From Polytrichum commune (lineage: Eukaryota; Streptophyta; Polytrichopsida; Polytrichales; Polytrichaceae), in NCBI GenBank assembly GCA_950295325.1, contig OX485804.1:56296001-56360000 (forward strand): DNA of 64,000 nucleotides. Direction: 5' to 3'. The notes beneath the pieces were generated by a model. That model did not search any database. It was not told where the DNA came from and saw nothing but the letters and a program-made list of their open reading frames with translations. How positions within the stretch are numbered: the first letter of the stretch is position 1; the number at the start of each line of letters is the position of its first letter. The position numbers were made by a program, and so were the translations under genes. Below, in pieces: positions 22,971 to 36,230 of the stretch.

Positions 22971-25900
22971 GTTGAATGCAATGAAATCATAACATCTTTG
23001 AAAAGAGGAGGGTTGCATGTCCAAATATCACTCTCCAAAAGTTTAGATTTGTAAGTAAGATTTTATAGAAATTGTTTATGCAACATAAGCATGATTAGGA
23101 CCTCATATTTCCTAGAAATAATATAAGCTAATTTAGATGTGGAAATCTATAAGAAATGCACATCAAACACTTGAATGAAACTTGACACACCTTAGGACCC
23201 TTTCCATTAAAATGTCTTAAATCAGTGTCACTCTCAATTCAAACTAATATTTGATTTTGAACCATCCTTCAATAAGGTCTATTAGTATCATCGCTCATGT
23301 TTTGATATATCACAAACCCACATGTGTCTCAAAAACCAGAAAACAAATTCAACCAAAATAACTATATTCCACGGGTAGATCACTCTAAGGGATTTTTGTG
23401 CACCACGTGCGGCTGGGGGTTTGGGGGGCTATTTACCTTCAAGGGCTGAATTAAAGCCTCCCTATAATTACTTAAATTTCAAAAATGGCCCATTTGTTTG
23501 CGCCCTTCCATTACTTATATTGTCCAAGTCACTGCAATTTTTTTTACTTTATATTCCTTTTAAGTAATAAAAGCTAATCTACTTCCTAACGCAATTGACG
23601 AGTGTTGAGGGAAAGCATGGAAACAAAGAAGGGTGCAAACAGTAATACCATTGCAAACAGAGTTATGAAGAAAACACATAGGAGACCATAGCAAAGTAAT
23701 ACCATTGCAAACACTGTTATGATGAAAACACATAGGAGATGCCAACACAAATACCATAGCGGTCATTGCAATGCAAGTGACCAAAAACACAGAGCATAGT
23801 AAAGCGGGTTTAGAATTTATAATTTAGGGTGGAGTCCACAATGTTACAGCGCGTACAAAATAACCCCAAGTACACCACAAATAGGGTAAGGGTGGAAACA
23901 AAGGAAAAATGTCCGTGTATTCACAAATACAACATGTGGTTTACAAAATGCTAACCCAAACTCATCAGAAAACGGGAAGAACCGCAACGGTTTAGGAGTC
24001 TTGTAATTCTGGATTTGCCTGTGCATGTGAGTTTAGGGTTTAGAGGAAGACAAAATACCAACAGTTTACACAAAAAAAACAAGCAGAACTCATGATCTAA
24101 GAGCAGGAGTTACCCAGACTTCCACGTTGTGAACCCATTTACATACCATACTAAACATACCTTCTAGGATCCTTATCTTCAGCCCCTATATTAATTTTAC
24201 AAAAAAATAATGGCCCACGTTTTATGTCCATCTAACTTACTTATAATGGGATTGTCCACATTTAATGGCCCCTTCATTATTTGGAATTCCTTTATAATTT
24301 TTATTTCAAATGATTTTAATCCTCTCTATATTATGCCGCACGTCGTTTTTAAAATGCACTAAGTAATCTACCCATGCTATATTCTTGATTGAAGAGGACA
24401 AATTTTTATTTAAGTACAAAAAGTGGTTACTTGGAGTTGATCAAGTTATTTGAGAATGTCAAATGTCTAGATGTGATCTTGAAATCAAGAATTAACAAGT
24501 TTGCTTCGCAAAGTTTTGAGATTCTAACTTGGCAACCTTCGGTTTATAGCATGTGAACAATGTGTGTTACTATATGCAATATCTCATAATATACCTACAA
24601 TTTCCAAAGGATCTATGTCATCCTTGATTCATGAATAACACTGTCATTTGTAATTGTGGCAATTTCTAGATGTAGAGTTTTAAATTGATCCATGCCGAGG
24701 CAATTCCTACAACATGACTTGTATTATTTTCCCCAAAGCTCCAAGGTATATGGCTTTTTTGTGGGCTCCACATACATTTATGGTTGTTGGATTGGGTTGT
24801 CATTGTTTCCAAGAATCAACAATTGTGAGGCATGAAAGCTATAGTAAATGAAGTTTGAAAATTACCATAGCAATACAAAAGTTGTCAAAGTTTAAAGTGA
24901 ATATTCTCTTATTCATTGAATGAGCACGTGTAGACCCTCCTGATGACTCCTGATTGAGTTCATTCTTGAACCTAGAACGGTCAATATATGTTGAGCACGT
25001 AGGGCGCAAACACGGTCAAGTACGCAGCTCCATGTACCTGCATAGGTTTAAGTGAAAGTGATTCAAAATTATATACTAATTTTGAATTTTGTGAAGGAGA
25101 AACTCATGAACGTTTTTAAAACACATTGATCTACAAATCCAAGTAATTTATGTTGACAAAATTGTTTTTCAAGAAAAGGCTACATATCTTAGAAGATGGT
25201 GCAAGTAGTGTGTGAGTAAGTGCTATTGAACAAGTAATTGTCTACAATTTGTTTTAAACATGATAAAATTATATAAAATTGATATTTTTCTACAAAAAAT
25301 CTATAATGGTGCCCCTCAAGTTTGTTATGAATTCAACAGATATGGAGAAAAAAATCCAACCCCAAAATATTTAAGGTCATGAAATCTATGTCCAAAACCA
25401 AATTTAGCAATTACCTTTTGAGCATCACTTTCAATGATAAGCTTTGAAGATCTCATCTTGATATTTCATAGTTGAGCATCTAACACAACAATAAACGACG
25501 CCATGGAAAGTAAAATCTAATTTAAACAACACTTTGCTACTACTTTTAGGCATTTGATGAGAAAGTTTATGGTTTTAGTATACTAGAGCATTTTTTTTTG
25601 GTAAACTTTTGACCGTGTTTGCTCCCCATAGTCCATTCTCATCATCACATTTTTTTATTTTTTTATTTTTTTAAAAATAAATTATGTCCATTTTAAACGC
25701 CAAGGCTTGCCATATATTACTCAATTGTAGGCTTGTGGTGGAGAAGAGTGTCCACATAAATACCCACATACATAACATTATCTAGCCTCTTTAGGCCATT
25801 CCAAAGCGGAAACACTTGTGGGTCCAACACCATTTGGGAGGGATATAGGGGGGCGTTGACTCTGCCTTTAAATACTTGGCATTGGCTTGTGGGCCGACAA

Positions 25901-26596
25901 GTAGTCTCCATAAACAAAAGACGAGCCCCATGTGCTCTTGCGTGGCAGATAGTGTTCAAGATTGAAGCCCTCGTATGAGTTTCATTTTGAAGTTGTTTCA
26001 AGTCCAAGACGTCAACCCAAGAATATAAAAATGAAATACAAAACTCATATTAAATTTGTGCATGAATTATATGGTACATGTTCCTAGTACAATGTGAAAA
26101 ATTATGAATCAACCATCTAACTCCACTCCTTACAGTGACAATGCCCTATGCTTGTTGGTTCTTATGATAGGCAAATCATATTGAGGACTTCAAGTGATGT
26201 CTTCATTTTCAAATTGGGGTCGTTTTTTGAAGGGCTATCTTGAGAGAGGTATATTTTGAAGGGCATTGAAGACTTCAATCTTGAACATTGGTGGCGGAGG
26301 GCGTGTGGCCAAAGGGAAGCGGGGAGCGGACTACAGTCTAATCTCGTTACTATGACACCCTCGACATTACAACACATATTTGCATGACCAAACTTTTAAG
26401 CTCAAAACTCCCTCGTTTATACGACTACGACACTCGATAATGCAACATTTAGAATATCCGTTTTGTATTAAAGAGGTAGGTAATGGCCAAATACATCATA
26501 TGGATGAACATTTGACATCATAGTGGAGATAGTAATGTTGGGGTGTGGCTGCAGTTTATTCCGGACCTGGCCAAAAGAATCAAAGTTATCCAAGTA
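22971..26596. other. gene-poor AT-rich region
   Basis: No gene is supported. Visible structure: a 54-bp direct duplication at about 23641-23748 (AGTAATACCATTGCAAAC...CACATAGGAGA), and a GGGAAGCGGGGAGCGGAC stretch near 26315-26335 similar to the G-rich minisatellite at 11.2 kb. Minus-strand ORFs at 25717-26007 and 26162-26377 have no recognisable domains and are unsupported. Confidence 0.4.
23641..23748 (+). repeat. 54-bp tandem duplication
   Basis: Two copies start AGTAATACCATTGCAAACA at 23641 and 23695 and share CACATAGGAGA. They differ by a few bases. Confidence 0.7.
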
Positions 26597-26951
26597 CTAC
26601 ACTAAATATGATATTGAGTGTCATATGGTATATTATGTCACTTTGGTAACTATTTGGATGATTTATTTTATGAATAAGTGAACAAGTATTGTCATGGATG
26701 ATGGATGACTTCATCCATCAGCCAAAACCCTACCTTCTCTTGTCAGCAACTTGTCATGAAATATTGCCATGGATGATTCAAAATTTGGATGAAAAATCAC
26801 TTGGTAAGTGACAATAATTGCAGCACTGTAAATCTATAATTCCCCCAAAAAATTACAAGGAACGACAAATAATGTCGATGACACTACACTGCGGTTTACA
26901 ATTAGTATTGAGCAAGACAATCAGAATTGGTGGCACTAAATATCATATTTA
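26597..26951 (+). repeat. MITE-like repeat, copy 1 (inverted partner at 59330-59700)
   Basis: The ends are near-inverted repeats: CACTAAATATGATATTGAGTG on the left and CACTAAATATCATATTTAGTG on the right. The whole unit aligns to the reverse complement of 59330-59700 at roughly 80 percent by eye, sharing GCAGCACTG, TTACAATTAGTATTGAGCAAG and CCTTCTCTTGTCAGCAACTT. No ORF. Confidence 0.65.
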
Positions 26952-27092
26952 GTGGAGTTAAATCTTGTCACCGTTGTTGCATTTGATCATGTTATCACTT
27001 CCTTTTTTGAAGTAGATTGTGCCAAATAAAAAAGTTTCCTTTGATACTTATTGGTGGGTGGTTATAAAGATGATTGCTTGGTCCATAGAACG

Positions 27093-27400
27093 TATATATA
27101 TATATATATATGTGCCTATGGCAATCTCCCGGCAATCATTGAGTTACATTCTATTCATGAAAAAGTTGCTAATGACGTTTTCATTGGAAGGTGAAAGTGG
27201 ATTGCATATGTAATAAATGCCTTTTTATTTCATGATGAATATTCAATGTATGTAGTGAAGGCATTTTCTAGCTGTTAGTACATATACTATAGTTCTCTTC
27301 TATAAATTTCTTGTACACACGGGGTTTGGTCTCATAGTGACCCATGCACGCCATTTAGATTTCCAATGGGAAGTCCACCCCCTGGGCATGGTTTACTTGC
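27093..27400 (+). repeat. dispersed repeat, copy 1 (partner at 61570-61860)
   Basis: Diverged direct copy of 61570-61860. Shared blocks include GCAATC.TTGAGTTACAT, CTCATAGTGACCCATGCACG and CCCCTGGGC. It begins with an (AT)n tract at about 27093-27112. Confidence 0.6.
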
Positions 27401-30400
27401 CAACCAACATTTAAATTAGGGTGTGAATCTTGGATGTCATTAATTATTGATATTTTTCTCTTTATTAAATTGTTTTATTTAAGTAGAATTGGACTAAGTC
27501 CAAGTCCATAATTATGACATGCTAGATTCTATCATAGAATCATGCGATAGGGATGTATGGTAGGATCCTCCAATAGAATTTGCAGAGTTGATAATGAAAA
27601 TATCATAGCAGTTGTTTTGATGATATTTTCACTATTCACCAAATGATTGTATAGATTTAGCTTAAGTTAATTACATAAATATGTTCAAAATTTCCATCAT
27701 ATTTGAATAGCCTAACATTCAAGTAATCACTAAGGACTCACATATCTCCCACAAAATTTAGGTCTATCATAAGGGCATGAATGAATCCAGCTGTAGAATT
27801 GAAGCAAACAACGAGTCCAAATTTTGAAAATACGTCCATACTTACTCAAATACCAATTACTAGTCACTACCATAGGACCTTAGGGTAGTTTAAGTAGGAT
27901 GTTTCCATTTTAGACATGATATTTCATTTTTCTTTGATTTGCAAGCAAGTAATTTCTAATCGTTAGCAAGCAACAATTTGAACCTAGAATCTTTTTAATG
28001 CAAATATAATGGATCACATATTTGGATACTTCTGGGACAATTGCATGTTTTGTGAATTTCTTGTGCATGGGCAACACAAATTTTATCTATTTGTTTGTTA
28101 GTTAGTGTGTTTGTTTATTTCTTTCAAACTTGATGATAAATTATGATTAATATTATTGAGTTTAGCATACCAAATCTAAGATAAGTGTAATCTTCTGAAA
28201 TAAATTATTAAACCTTTAATGCCAAAAAATGGAAACATTCTCTGAAAGGTCAAAGTGCTTTGACCCAAGGAGGTTTGAGCTTATTTTCAAATACTACTTG
28301 AATTGTTCTCCTTCTTAACTATCGTTGATTTTATGGGTGAACTGGACTAAAGTAGAGTGCTTTTCGTGAGGCCTATACTAGTTCTTTGATATAAATTTTT
28401 TACACATCGAAGTGTTATATGATCAGAGCCACTTATCTTGAAGATACATGAATCCTACGAAGGGTCTTTTGAAAGCATTTCAGAATGCGAGCCCGGCATG
28501 CAAGTTCATTGTAGGCCGTGAGAGCAAAATCTACATTACATTAACTTATACGCATGTTGAGATCCACTTAGGATCTCTTCATCCCTCAAGGCTTCATATT
28601 TTTTATCACCATTATAGGTGGAGTCGTAAACACTTTATGTTTTATATTGACAAAAAGTCAAAGCAAGTTGCCCAAATGTCTTGACTGTGAATTTTACTAG
28701 AAATGTAATGTGCACTCTAAACTCCGTAATATCAACCTCCTTGATGTCACTCCTTCTCCCATATCCTGAAATCCTATGGAGCGGAGGTTGTTGGTTTAAA
28801 TCTTATTGCTTATTGTTAGGTTTCCCTCCCATACATCATGGGTTTTTGATATTGAAATAAATCTCAAAAGATTCAAACCACACGCTCACATGCATCATGT
28901 TGTCATTGTTATATTTATTTTCAGTATTGCAATATTGATTTTGTGCTATTCCATAATGCCACATGCTACATTAGTTCTCTTTTATCACGCATTCATGTTA
29001 GCACTACATAAGTCCTTAATATCACGTGCACTTTGGTTGCCCCACAAGTGTGATATTATGGAGTTTAGAGTGTACTATTATGTTCTTGAATTTCCAACAA
29101 CAAAGAAAATGTCCAAATCCAAGGCTAGGAGAAACCTTATTTCTTTGAAGTTAGTGCACTACCACTTACTTGAAAAGTACGCCAACAATTTGACATGGTC
29201 GCTAGTTGTCCAACATACCTCAAATGAAGAGATGCTTTTGGAGTTTTGGTGGACGATTTGCAACAATGTTCATTGAATATTTAGTAAGTTGTGCAACCCT
29301 ATGGATGCGAGCTTTAGATAACTATCAACAAGTTTGATGCATAAAGTTTTTGTATTTCTAGCTTTGTAAGCTCCGTTCCATATCACATGAGTAGTGTGTG
29401 TTAACATGTGCAAAAGCGCTTGGATAAATTAGAGATTGGGTTGAAATGTAGTGGATATCCCACTCATTCATGTTGAATATGCATCAGGTATGAGCCCCGT
29501 GTGATTGTGGGCACACTACCCTAAATAGTCATATTAGTGTGGGCCACAATAATTCTCTAGAGCCCACATTAAATCTCATAATAAATATTAATGTGGGCCC
29601 TGTCGACTTTCAACCCATGTCAAAACTATAATGAAAAATTAGTGTGGGCCGTAGTAATTGGTTTTGTAGGAACTTAGTGTGGATTGATTTATTCTTTTAT
29701 GCTATTGGTTTTGATGTAAAATGAGTATTTTATTTTATGTGAGGTGTTGGTTGGAAGTCTCAAGAAAGATCGAGAGGACAACCAAGGGTCTTGGACCCAC
29801 ATTATTTCTACCCCCACTAGACACTTAGAGCGGCCCACCTAACTGTTTTCACGCTAATTCTCCACTCACACTAATAGGATTATTTAGTGCATACATGTAT
29901 GTGTAGTTAGGTTGCCTTTTCAAATAGGTGGCCTCCTTATCCATGCAAATTACTTTGGGTCAAAATCGTAATGTGCAAAAACTTATAACTTTGTTCACTC
30001 ATTCACACTAGTTTGAATATTAAGTACCACGGTAGCAAAATATAGCAATATTTTTCTTACTGTGGTTTCTAAACATATGGATCATAAACAAAGTTATGAG
30101 TTTTTATGCTCTGATTTGGACCCAAGAAAATTTGCATGGGTAAAGAGTCAACCTACATAACATTACTCAGCTGATGAGTTGTATTCAACTACCTTGACTT
30201 GATATTTGATCTCAAGCACCAGGATTCGGCATCTGGAGGCATTCTTTTTTAATTTGTTGCAAGACCCACGAACACAACTCATAAGCCGAGTAATTTATGT
30301 GTTCACGTAGGCTCCATTATGTATAAATTGCACATAGCAATGTACCTTAAACAATAAGTTTCCAAAAATCGAGGCCCTAATTTCATGCATGAAGACCAAG

Positions 30401-30940
30401 GGACGACACAGCTATGTGAGCGTAGAGCGGAGAGCAGAGATTTGGAGAGCGGAGAGCGGAGGTGAAGAAAAAATAGCAAACTTGTCAGACTAAATTTAGC
30501 AAAAAAGAATATACACGGAATATTCCAGAATTGGCCAAAAATAGCAAAAATGTATGACCTATTTCCGTGGAATGGATAGGTCCAACATTAAATGAAAATG
30601 ATCTGAATTTGAAATGTAGTCGTTAAATTTAGAATACGGGAAGTGCAAAAATGATATAAGAATTATGATAAAATAGATAAGTATATGATTTAAATCAAGG
30701 GTGATTCCAAAAAAGAAGATTTAAACATGATTTTATCGAGTTTGGTATAATTGAAGAATTAGTCAAAGAAAATACAAATGGCGACTACCTTGCTTCGTTT
30801 TTATTCCATCACTTTTATATTTGTCCTATGTGTGAGTCAACTATAAAGCTTGGACTCGCACAATTATTGTTTGAAGATATTATCTTCAGCTCAAAATATA
30901 TAAGGACATAAGGTAGACTCGTATCCAATACGGATGTAGA
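27401..30940. other. gene-poor AT-rich region
   Basis: No gene is supported. Plus-strand ORFs at 28448-28684 and 28806-29276 are open but without domain or splice context. From 29520 to 29660 GTGTGGGCC recurs three or four times, with CACATTAA spacers. Near 30420-30465 GGAGAGCGGAGAGCGGAGG resembles the G-rich motif of 11.2 kb. Confidence 0.4.
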
Positions 30941-31453
30941 ATGTTTAGGGTCATAATGGGAGAGGAGAAAGACATGTTCGCTGGCCTAGGATGGGAGAAG
31001 GAGATTAGGAGTCTAGGAGATCCCCATGTTCCTTTTAATCCATCGCCGGAAAATGACAAAGGTGTTGGAAAGCAATGTAGTGATGACTACGAACTCACTC
31101 CATTTTCGCAGTCCACACAAGCATGGAGGTGGAGGATGCAGGAGGAGCAAAAACAATATGCAAAGAAAAATAAAACGCGAGCGGATGTGCAGGAGAAGGA
31201 CGTTGATGTGAATGAAGACGCTGATTTGAATGAAGACAAGACGACGAACGGGGAGGATGAGGTGAAGGTAGTAGGCAAATCTTCGAGGTCTTTGTCATTT
31301 CGCGAGAGGATGAGAGGATTGTCGCCGCATCGTCGTCCATTGAATGATCAAATGAGGGATAAAACGGTGTCATACATTGATTTGCTTCGACCGGGTCCAC
31401 CTCCATCAAGAAGGGACGACAAAACATCTAGAAGGTTGGCGAAACGGAAGTAA
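30941..31453 (+). CDS. unrecognised 170-residue charged protein
   Basis: ATG 30941 to TAA 31453. The N-terminus is mixed (FAGLGWEKEIRSLGDPHVPF), the middle is acidic with Glu/Asp/Asn (VDVNEDADLNEDKTT), and the C-terminus is basic (SLSFRERMRGLSPHRRP, RRDDKTSRRLAKRK). It is convergent with the Mutator-like transposase, whose stop is 218 bp away, so it may be an accessory ORF of that element or the last exon of another gene. No domain is recognised. Composition is more gene-like than the AT-rich flank. Confidence 0.4.
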   Translation: MFRVIMGEEKDMFAGLGWEKEIRSLGDPHVPFNPSPENDKGVGKQCSDDYELTPFSQSTQAWRWRMQEEQKQYAKKNKTRADVQEKDVDVNEDADLNEDKTTNGEDEVKVVGKSSRSLSFRERMRGLSPHRRPLNDQMRDKTVSYIDLLRPGPPPSRRDDKTSRRLAKRK

Positions 31454-31670
31454 ATTTGATAGAGATAGGTAGCACCTTAAAATTGAAAATGAAATGTTCA
31501 ACCGGGAAAGAGATACATGGCACATTTGAATATTGTAATATAAAATTTTGAAGGGAATAAAAATAATCTATGAGATTGTATTTATTATAGCAAACAATTA
31601 TGAGTTCACATTCGGTCCAGAACTGACCACATCCATGAGGACAAAATGTAGTGCTAGGATGAGAGTAATT

Positions 31671-34600
31671 CTAGGAAGTAGACTGTGTCAAAAGGCCCCC
31701 TTCGAGGATGAGTTTGACCTCATTGAAGCTAAAGGTAGGGGCGTGAATGAACAAGTCAACTTCGGGGTCTACATTAGAGACCTTGACAAATATGAAGTAG
31801 AGGTGCTTACAATGCAGGAACGAATTTCGTTTACGGCCAAACTTTGATATCATATCCTTGAAGGTTGGGCAATTACACTCGGGCAGGGAACTGACTGTGA
31901 GTTGGTAAATTGATTGAGTAGGTGCAGGTTTGGACTGCAACATGATAACGCAACCAAATCCAGGTCGTGGAATCATGGTCACCTTCAAAATGGTCCCATC
32001 CATAGCTCGGGCAGATGCGACCATCTGCATTTGTTTTGCTGATGGTGCGGTGGCAGACCGTCTTGTAGTCTTGGACTGCCTAGAAGAAGGATACGAGTCT
32101 GGGTTGGCAGGAACGTCCACTCCAGAGAGGTCGAGTGGAGGAGTGGATGTGTTGAAGAGGCGAGTGGGCGTGATGCGCTCTTTTTGAGGGAGCTGAAAGT
32201 CGGCGTTCTCAAGCTTAAGGATCTCCGGACGAGTGAGGTTGGTACCAATTTTGACAGGCCACACGGGCGGGATTGGAGGTCGTTCTTGGTCTGCGGAGAA
32301 TTTGTCGACCCACTTGCGACGGGATCCTTTGACACAACGTCCAATGTCGTCTGGGCAAAAAAAAAACTTCTCGACCTTAGGTGTTGTGAATTTGTAATAG
32401 TTCCAAACTCCAACGTATGCAGGTGCAGGGGTGTTCTTGGAGTTGGAGATGATTTTGGCAGTGCATTTCTTCTTGGTGACAGCATGCATGGCCCAACCTG
32501 CTTTGGAGGAATTGTAAGGAACACGAGCAATATGCCAGAGCTTCTCGTTCACATTGGATTCTTGTACGGCAGTGACACGACGGAAATCCAATCCAGTAAG
32601 AGGGGGTGGTGGAACCTCGATCACTGTCGGGGAGGACTCCTCGACGATGGTAGGCAAAGGTGAAGCGTGAGATCTTGTGGTTCTCTGAGCGACACGAGGG
32701 CGAGAGAAGTTGAGGGTGTTGGGGCGGTGGGTTTCATCATCAGCACCAATGGGTGTGTCAGGCTTGCGTTTCTGGGAGCCAAAGACTTCGGCACCCTCAA
32801 GGTGGGGACTACGAGTACAAAATTCCTCACCGCCAGGCATGTCGAGAAGAACCTTTTGAAGGACAGCGGGGTCACCAGTACGTTGAGCACGACGTTGAGC
32901 AGCACGAAGCATGAGTTGTTATTTGCTAGGGCCATCGCCCCCAACGCCACCCTTAAGAAACTGATGGTACGCCACAACTTGGAGGAAGGCTCGAATATAG
33001 TCATCCACAGTGGCCACGTAAAGATCGCCACCTTTGTTTCGGACGCTTGGAGCCATTTGTTGTGAATGGACTCGGCAAGGTTGCAATTGGGCATTTGTGC
33101 AAATTCCTCGGCGGTCATGATTTTCTCCTGCGCAATGGAAAGGGTGTGCAAGAAATAAAAAAAGCTTGAAAAAGAAGATAAAACATAAAACAAAGAGGAA
33201 TAACACTAAAGATGCACCAATTCCATGAAGCCACCCCATTGTCGATAACGAAAGTGCCAGAAGGCCAGCCAAAGCTGAAGGTGTTTGAGCCCCTCCTCGG
33301 AGGTGCAGTTAGACGAAGCCCACCAGGCCTTGATGGTGAGGTACCTCGTTTCCGCCTCGAGCATAGAGGATGCGTCGCGATACTGCAGACAGAGACGCTT
33401 GTGTTGGTCTTGCAAGTCATGCTTGATATAGAGCTTGGTGTGTTTCTCCAAAGACTGGGTCCAATGGAAATAGCAGGTTCTCTCTCGCCCATCGATGGGA
33501 ACCTTGGGGTCTCCGGACCCGTAAACAATCCTGACGGCATTCCAATTGGCTTGGGCACTGTCTGCCATGAAGCCTATGAAGTGGGGCTTGGGGAAGTCAT
33601 GGCGGGCCATGACGTGGTTGAGGTTATGCCAGAAAAGAACTTGAGCATCCTTGTCCTCGGATTGGAAGTCGCAGCAAGCGATGGTCATGACGCGCTGGTA
33701 GGTTCCGTCGTATACGTGGCAGGCCATGGTGGTCCACTTGGCGACGCGTTTGACATGGTCAGACATGATCCAAGCATGCTCCAGATCCCCACCAGGTTGC
33801 ATACGCTTAACCAAGTCGACCCCACTACCGGGGCCGACCTCGGACATCTTGAAAACGAAAACTTTGTCGGTCTCGTCACCCTGGCCCGGGAATTGATTAC
33901 GTTGGACATAGGCCCAGGTGCTGACACCTCGATGTTTGGCGATGCCATCCATAACCCCTAACCTACGTAAGTATTTGAAATTGGTAACCTTGTTACGGAG
34001 GTGGGGGGAATTCAACTCCTTGCAACGATCAAAAACTGGTTCAAGTTCTTCCAACGATAGAAGGTGATGAGGATCAGTATCATTGCGGAGGAGGAACTCA
34101 CCCACAAGTTCCTTGCTGGCTTCGAGGACGATTTTGCTATGAGTGGCCTGGGGCGTTCGCTCGACGTGCTCCTCGAGGAGGGCGTCGATGCGCTTGCGAC
34201 TATCTCTGCAGTTGCCAATTTTGACGGGATGATGATGGTTGCCCAGATGGATACAGGCACGCTGAGTGGTGTCATTGCCATGGACGTAGAAGATTTTGGC
34301 GCGACACGGTGCAATGCATTTGGGAGGCTCCTTACAGATCCGGCACATTAGAGTGGATCCCAAAGGCAAGGGACCACCAATGGGGAAGGGCTCCTTGGTG
34401 AATCCATCAAAATCAGTATCATTCACAGCGGATGTCCGATGAGCACGTTGGAGGTAATCGCACTGAAGATTTGCACACTGGAGGTGGCCAACGCAAGTGG
34501 AGGACCGAAAAGCAAGGCCCATGTCATTGGTGATATTGGTGGTCTGGGTTTTGGTCCAAACATGGCCGTCGTAGCGTTTGTCCATGCCATCCATGGATTT

Positions 34601-35197
34601 GGCCTTCGTATGAGAGGAAGCCCCACTGGAAAGGGTGGATTTAGGAGGGGATCGGGGAACTGGATATGGGGGATCGAGGTTCACAAAAGGGGGGGTCACA
34701 GAGGGGGGACAGAGAGAGGACGAAGATGGCTCGACCATAGGAGTGGAATGAGTGGGATCATCACCATCGGATGAATCAGAAAGGTGTATGACAGGGTGAA
34801 TATCAGGTTCAACCTTGACACGAATGGCGGGAGAGGTGTTGAAAGTGGAAGCGGACGAATAAGGAGGGGTACGGATTTCTGTGGAGACCTGTGGCCAAGA
34901 TTCAGGGAGACCATAGACCCTGTATTTACCAGGGGCGAGTTCCCACACAGATGATCCGTTATCGACAAGAATGGGATTCTCACGCATGGTAGAGGACAAC
35001 AAAGAGGTAAGGGGATCATAAATCTTGCGTTCGACCCAGATAGAAGCATCTAGTAATGAGAACCTGATACAAAGGTGACGGGAAGAGACACGTGCAAATC
35101 CGTTAGCATCTATGGGGAAAAGGATGGGGACTCCGAAGCCATTGGCACGGAGCTCCGCTATGTTTGACACAGAAGGCATAGAAGACGAGGAAGCCAT
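31671..35197 (-). pseudogene. Mutator-like (MULE) transposase, two exons, frameshifted
   Basis: ATG 35197 starts exon 1 (to 33218, 660 codons); an intron with GT-AG borders (33128-33217) leads to exon 2 (33127 to the stop at 31671). Order: Ser/Pro-rich N-terminus; a GCM/WRKY-like zinc finger (CRICKEPPKC ... CIHLGNHHHPV, about residues 235-325); DDE core with VYDGTYQRV (Asp near 497) and GFMADSAQANW (Asp near 545), then ERTCYFHWTQSLEKH; exon 2 has the SWIM finger ECNCPTF ... HCKHLYF near 31800-31880. This is the plant MULE arrangement; the enzyme would cut and insert DNA with about 9-bp duplications. Exon 2 shifts frame by one base near 33035-33048 and has a TAA at 32919-32921, so the copy is inactive. 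Terminal inverted repeats were not found. Confidence 0.75.
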
Positions 35198-35390
35198 GTG
35201 TATATATAAGGAATAGAGGAAGGATGCCAAAAAGGGAAAACGGGCATCGGCTGGAAAAAAGGGGAAAACCCTAAACATCAATCGGCAATATAAAGAAGGG
35301 AAGGGAAGGGACACTATGTGCGGAAAGAAGTGAGAAGCCCTAAGAGTATAGCATATGAGAGATAGAAATATTTAGAACCGGGAAGCACAC

Positions 35391-35765
35391 ATGAAGGAAA
35401 CAGGCAACAGTGTAGATTCCACAGCGGATCCTGGAAGAAAGAGGAAGAAAAGAAAGGGAGGCACGAGTTTCAGCAACTCAAAGCAGAGGCGACGGAGAGA
35501 ACTTAGGAGGAAGGAGCAAACGTGTATAGAGGGAAGTGAGACACCAACAGACTTGAGCAAGACAGGCGGAGAGGTTGAGAGAAGGGCATCAAGTAGGAAC
35601 GAGGAATTGAAACGGATAGAGGAAGAACGGGAGCACAGTGGATTTGGAGAACCATCGATGGCAGAGAGTGAGCATCGAAGCAATTCCAATAAGAGCGGAT
35701 CAGAGGAGGAAACAAAAGAAGACTCAATTAGCACAGTAAGTTTGGGTTGCGGGTTTAGGGTTTAA
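35391..35765 (+). CDS. unrecognised 124-residue basic, Ser/Glu-rich protein
   Basis: ATG 35391 to TAA 35765. The N-terminus has strong nuclear-localisation-like runs (GRKRKKRKGG, KQRRRRELRRKEQ); the rest is Glu/Ser-rich and probably disordered. It is divergent from the transposase, with the two ATG codons 193 bp apart, so the two could share a promoter region within one element. No family recognised. Low-complexity composition makes chance openness possible. Confidence 0.35.
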   Translation: MKETGNSVDSTADPGRKRKKRKGGTSFSNSKQRRRRELRRKEQTCIEGSETPTDLSKTGGEVERRASSRNEELKRIEEEREHSGFGEPSMAESEHRSNSNKSGSEEETKEDSISTVSLGCGFRV

Positions 35766-36230
35766 AGGCCCTAAATACATTTAGGTTTTAGAAAAAATGG
35801 CATTACAAAGTGAGGTCTCTAAATATGGATGACAAGTTCGGACTCCATATGGTGGATTGACTTGTTTTGAAGTCGGTGGTGTTAAGGGTGACTGAACAAT
35901 ATGGTGAATGATGTATAGATTTGAATTGGAAAAATCAAAACAATCCATTTGCTGAGATTGTGTGTGAGAAATTCAGAAATGTAAATGAAGGTTGAAAGTT
36001 TGTAGTTGAATTTTAGATGTGTTGAATTTTGTTGAATTGGTTAGGATGAAGTCGAAGTAGACACAAGCTAAACAGAGTCTTCGGGCCCCGTTGATTATGC
36101 CAAGCCCGTTCCCTTGGCTGTGGTTTCCCTAGATAGTAGATATAGACAGTAGGAATCTCCTTAATCCAGCCATGCGGGTAACTCTGAACCTCCCTCTCGC
36201 CGAGCTCTCGCAGACCTCCTCCAAGCCCCT
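35766..36230. other. non-coding flank of the Ty3-type element
   Basis: No gene. The last 100 bp (GATAGTAGATATAGACAGTA, GGAATCTCCTTAATCCA) resemble the sequence just beyond the 3' LTR at 45097-45140, so the element inserted between two older related copies. A possible start of the 45-kb satellite (CCCTCTCGCCGAGCTCTCG) is seen near 36194. Confidence 0.4.

Noticed and set aside
28448-29276. Plus-strand ORFs of 78 and 156 codons
   Set aside because: Open but without recognisable domains, splice context or gene-like composition. The hydrophobic stretch fits AT-rich chance sequence.
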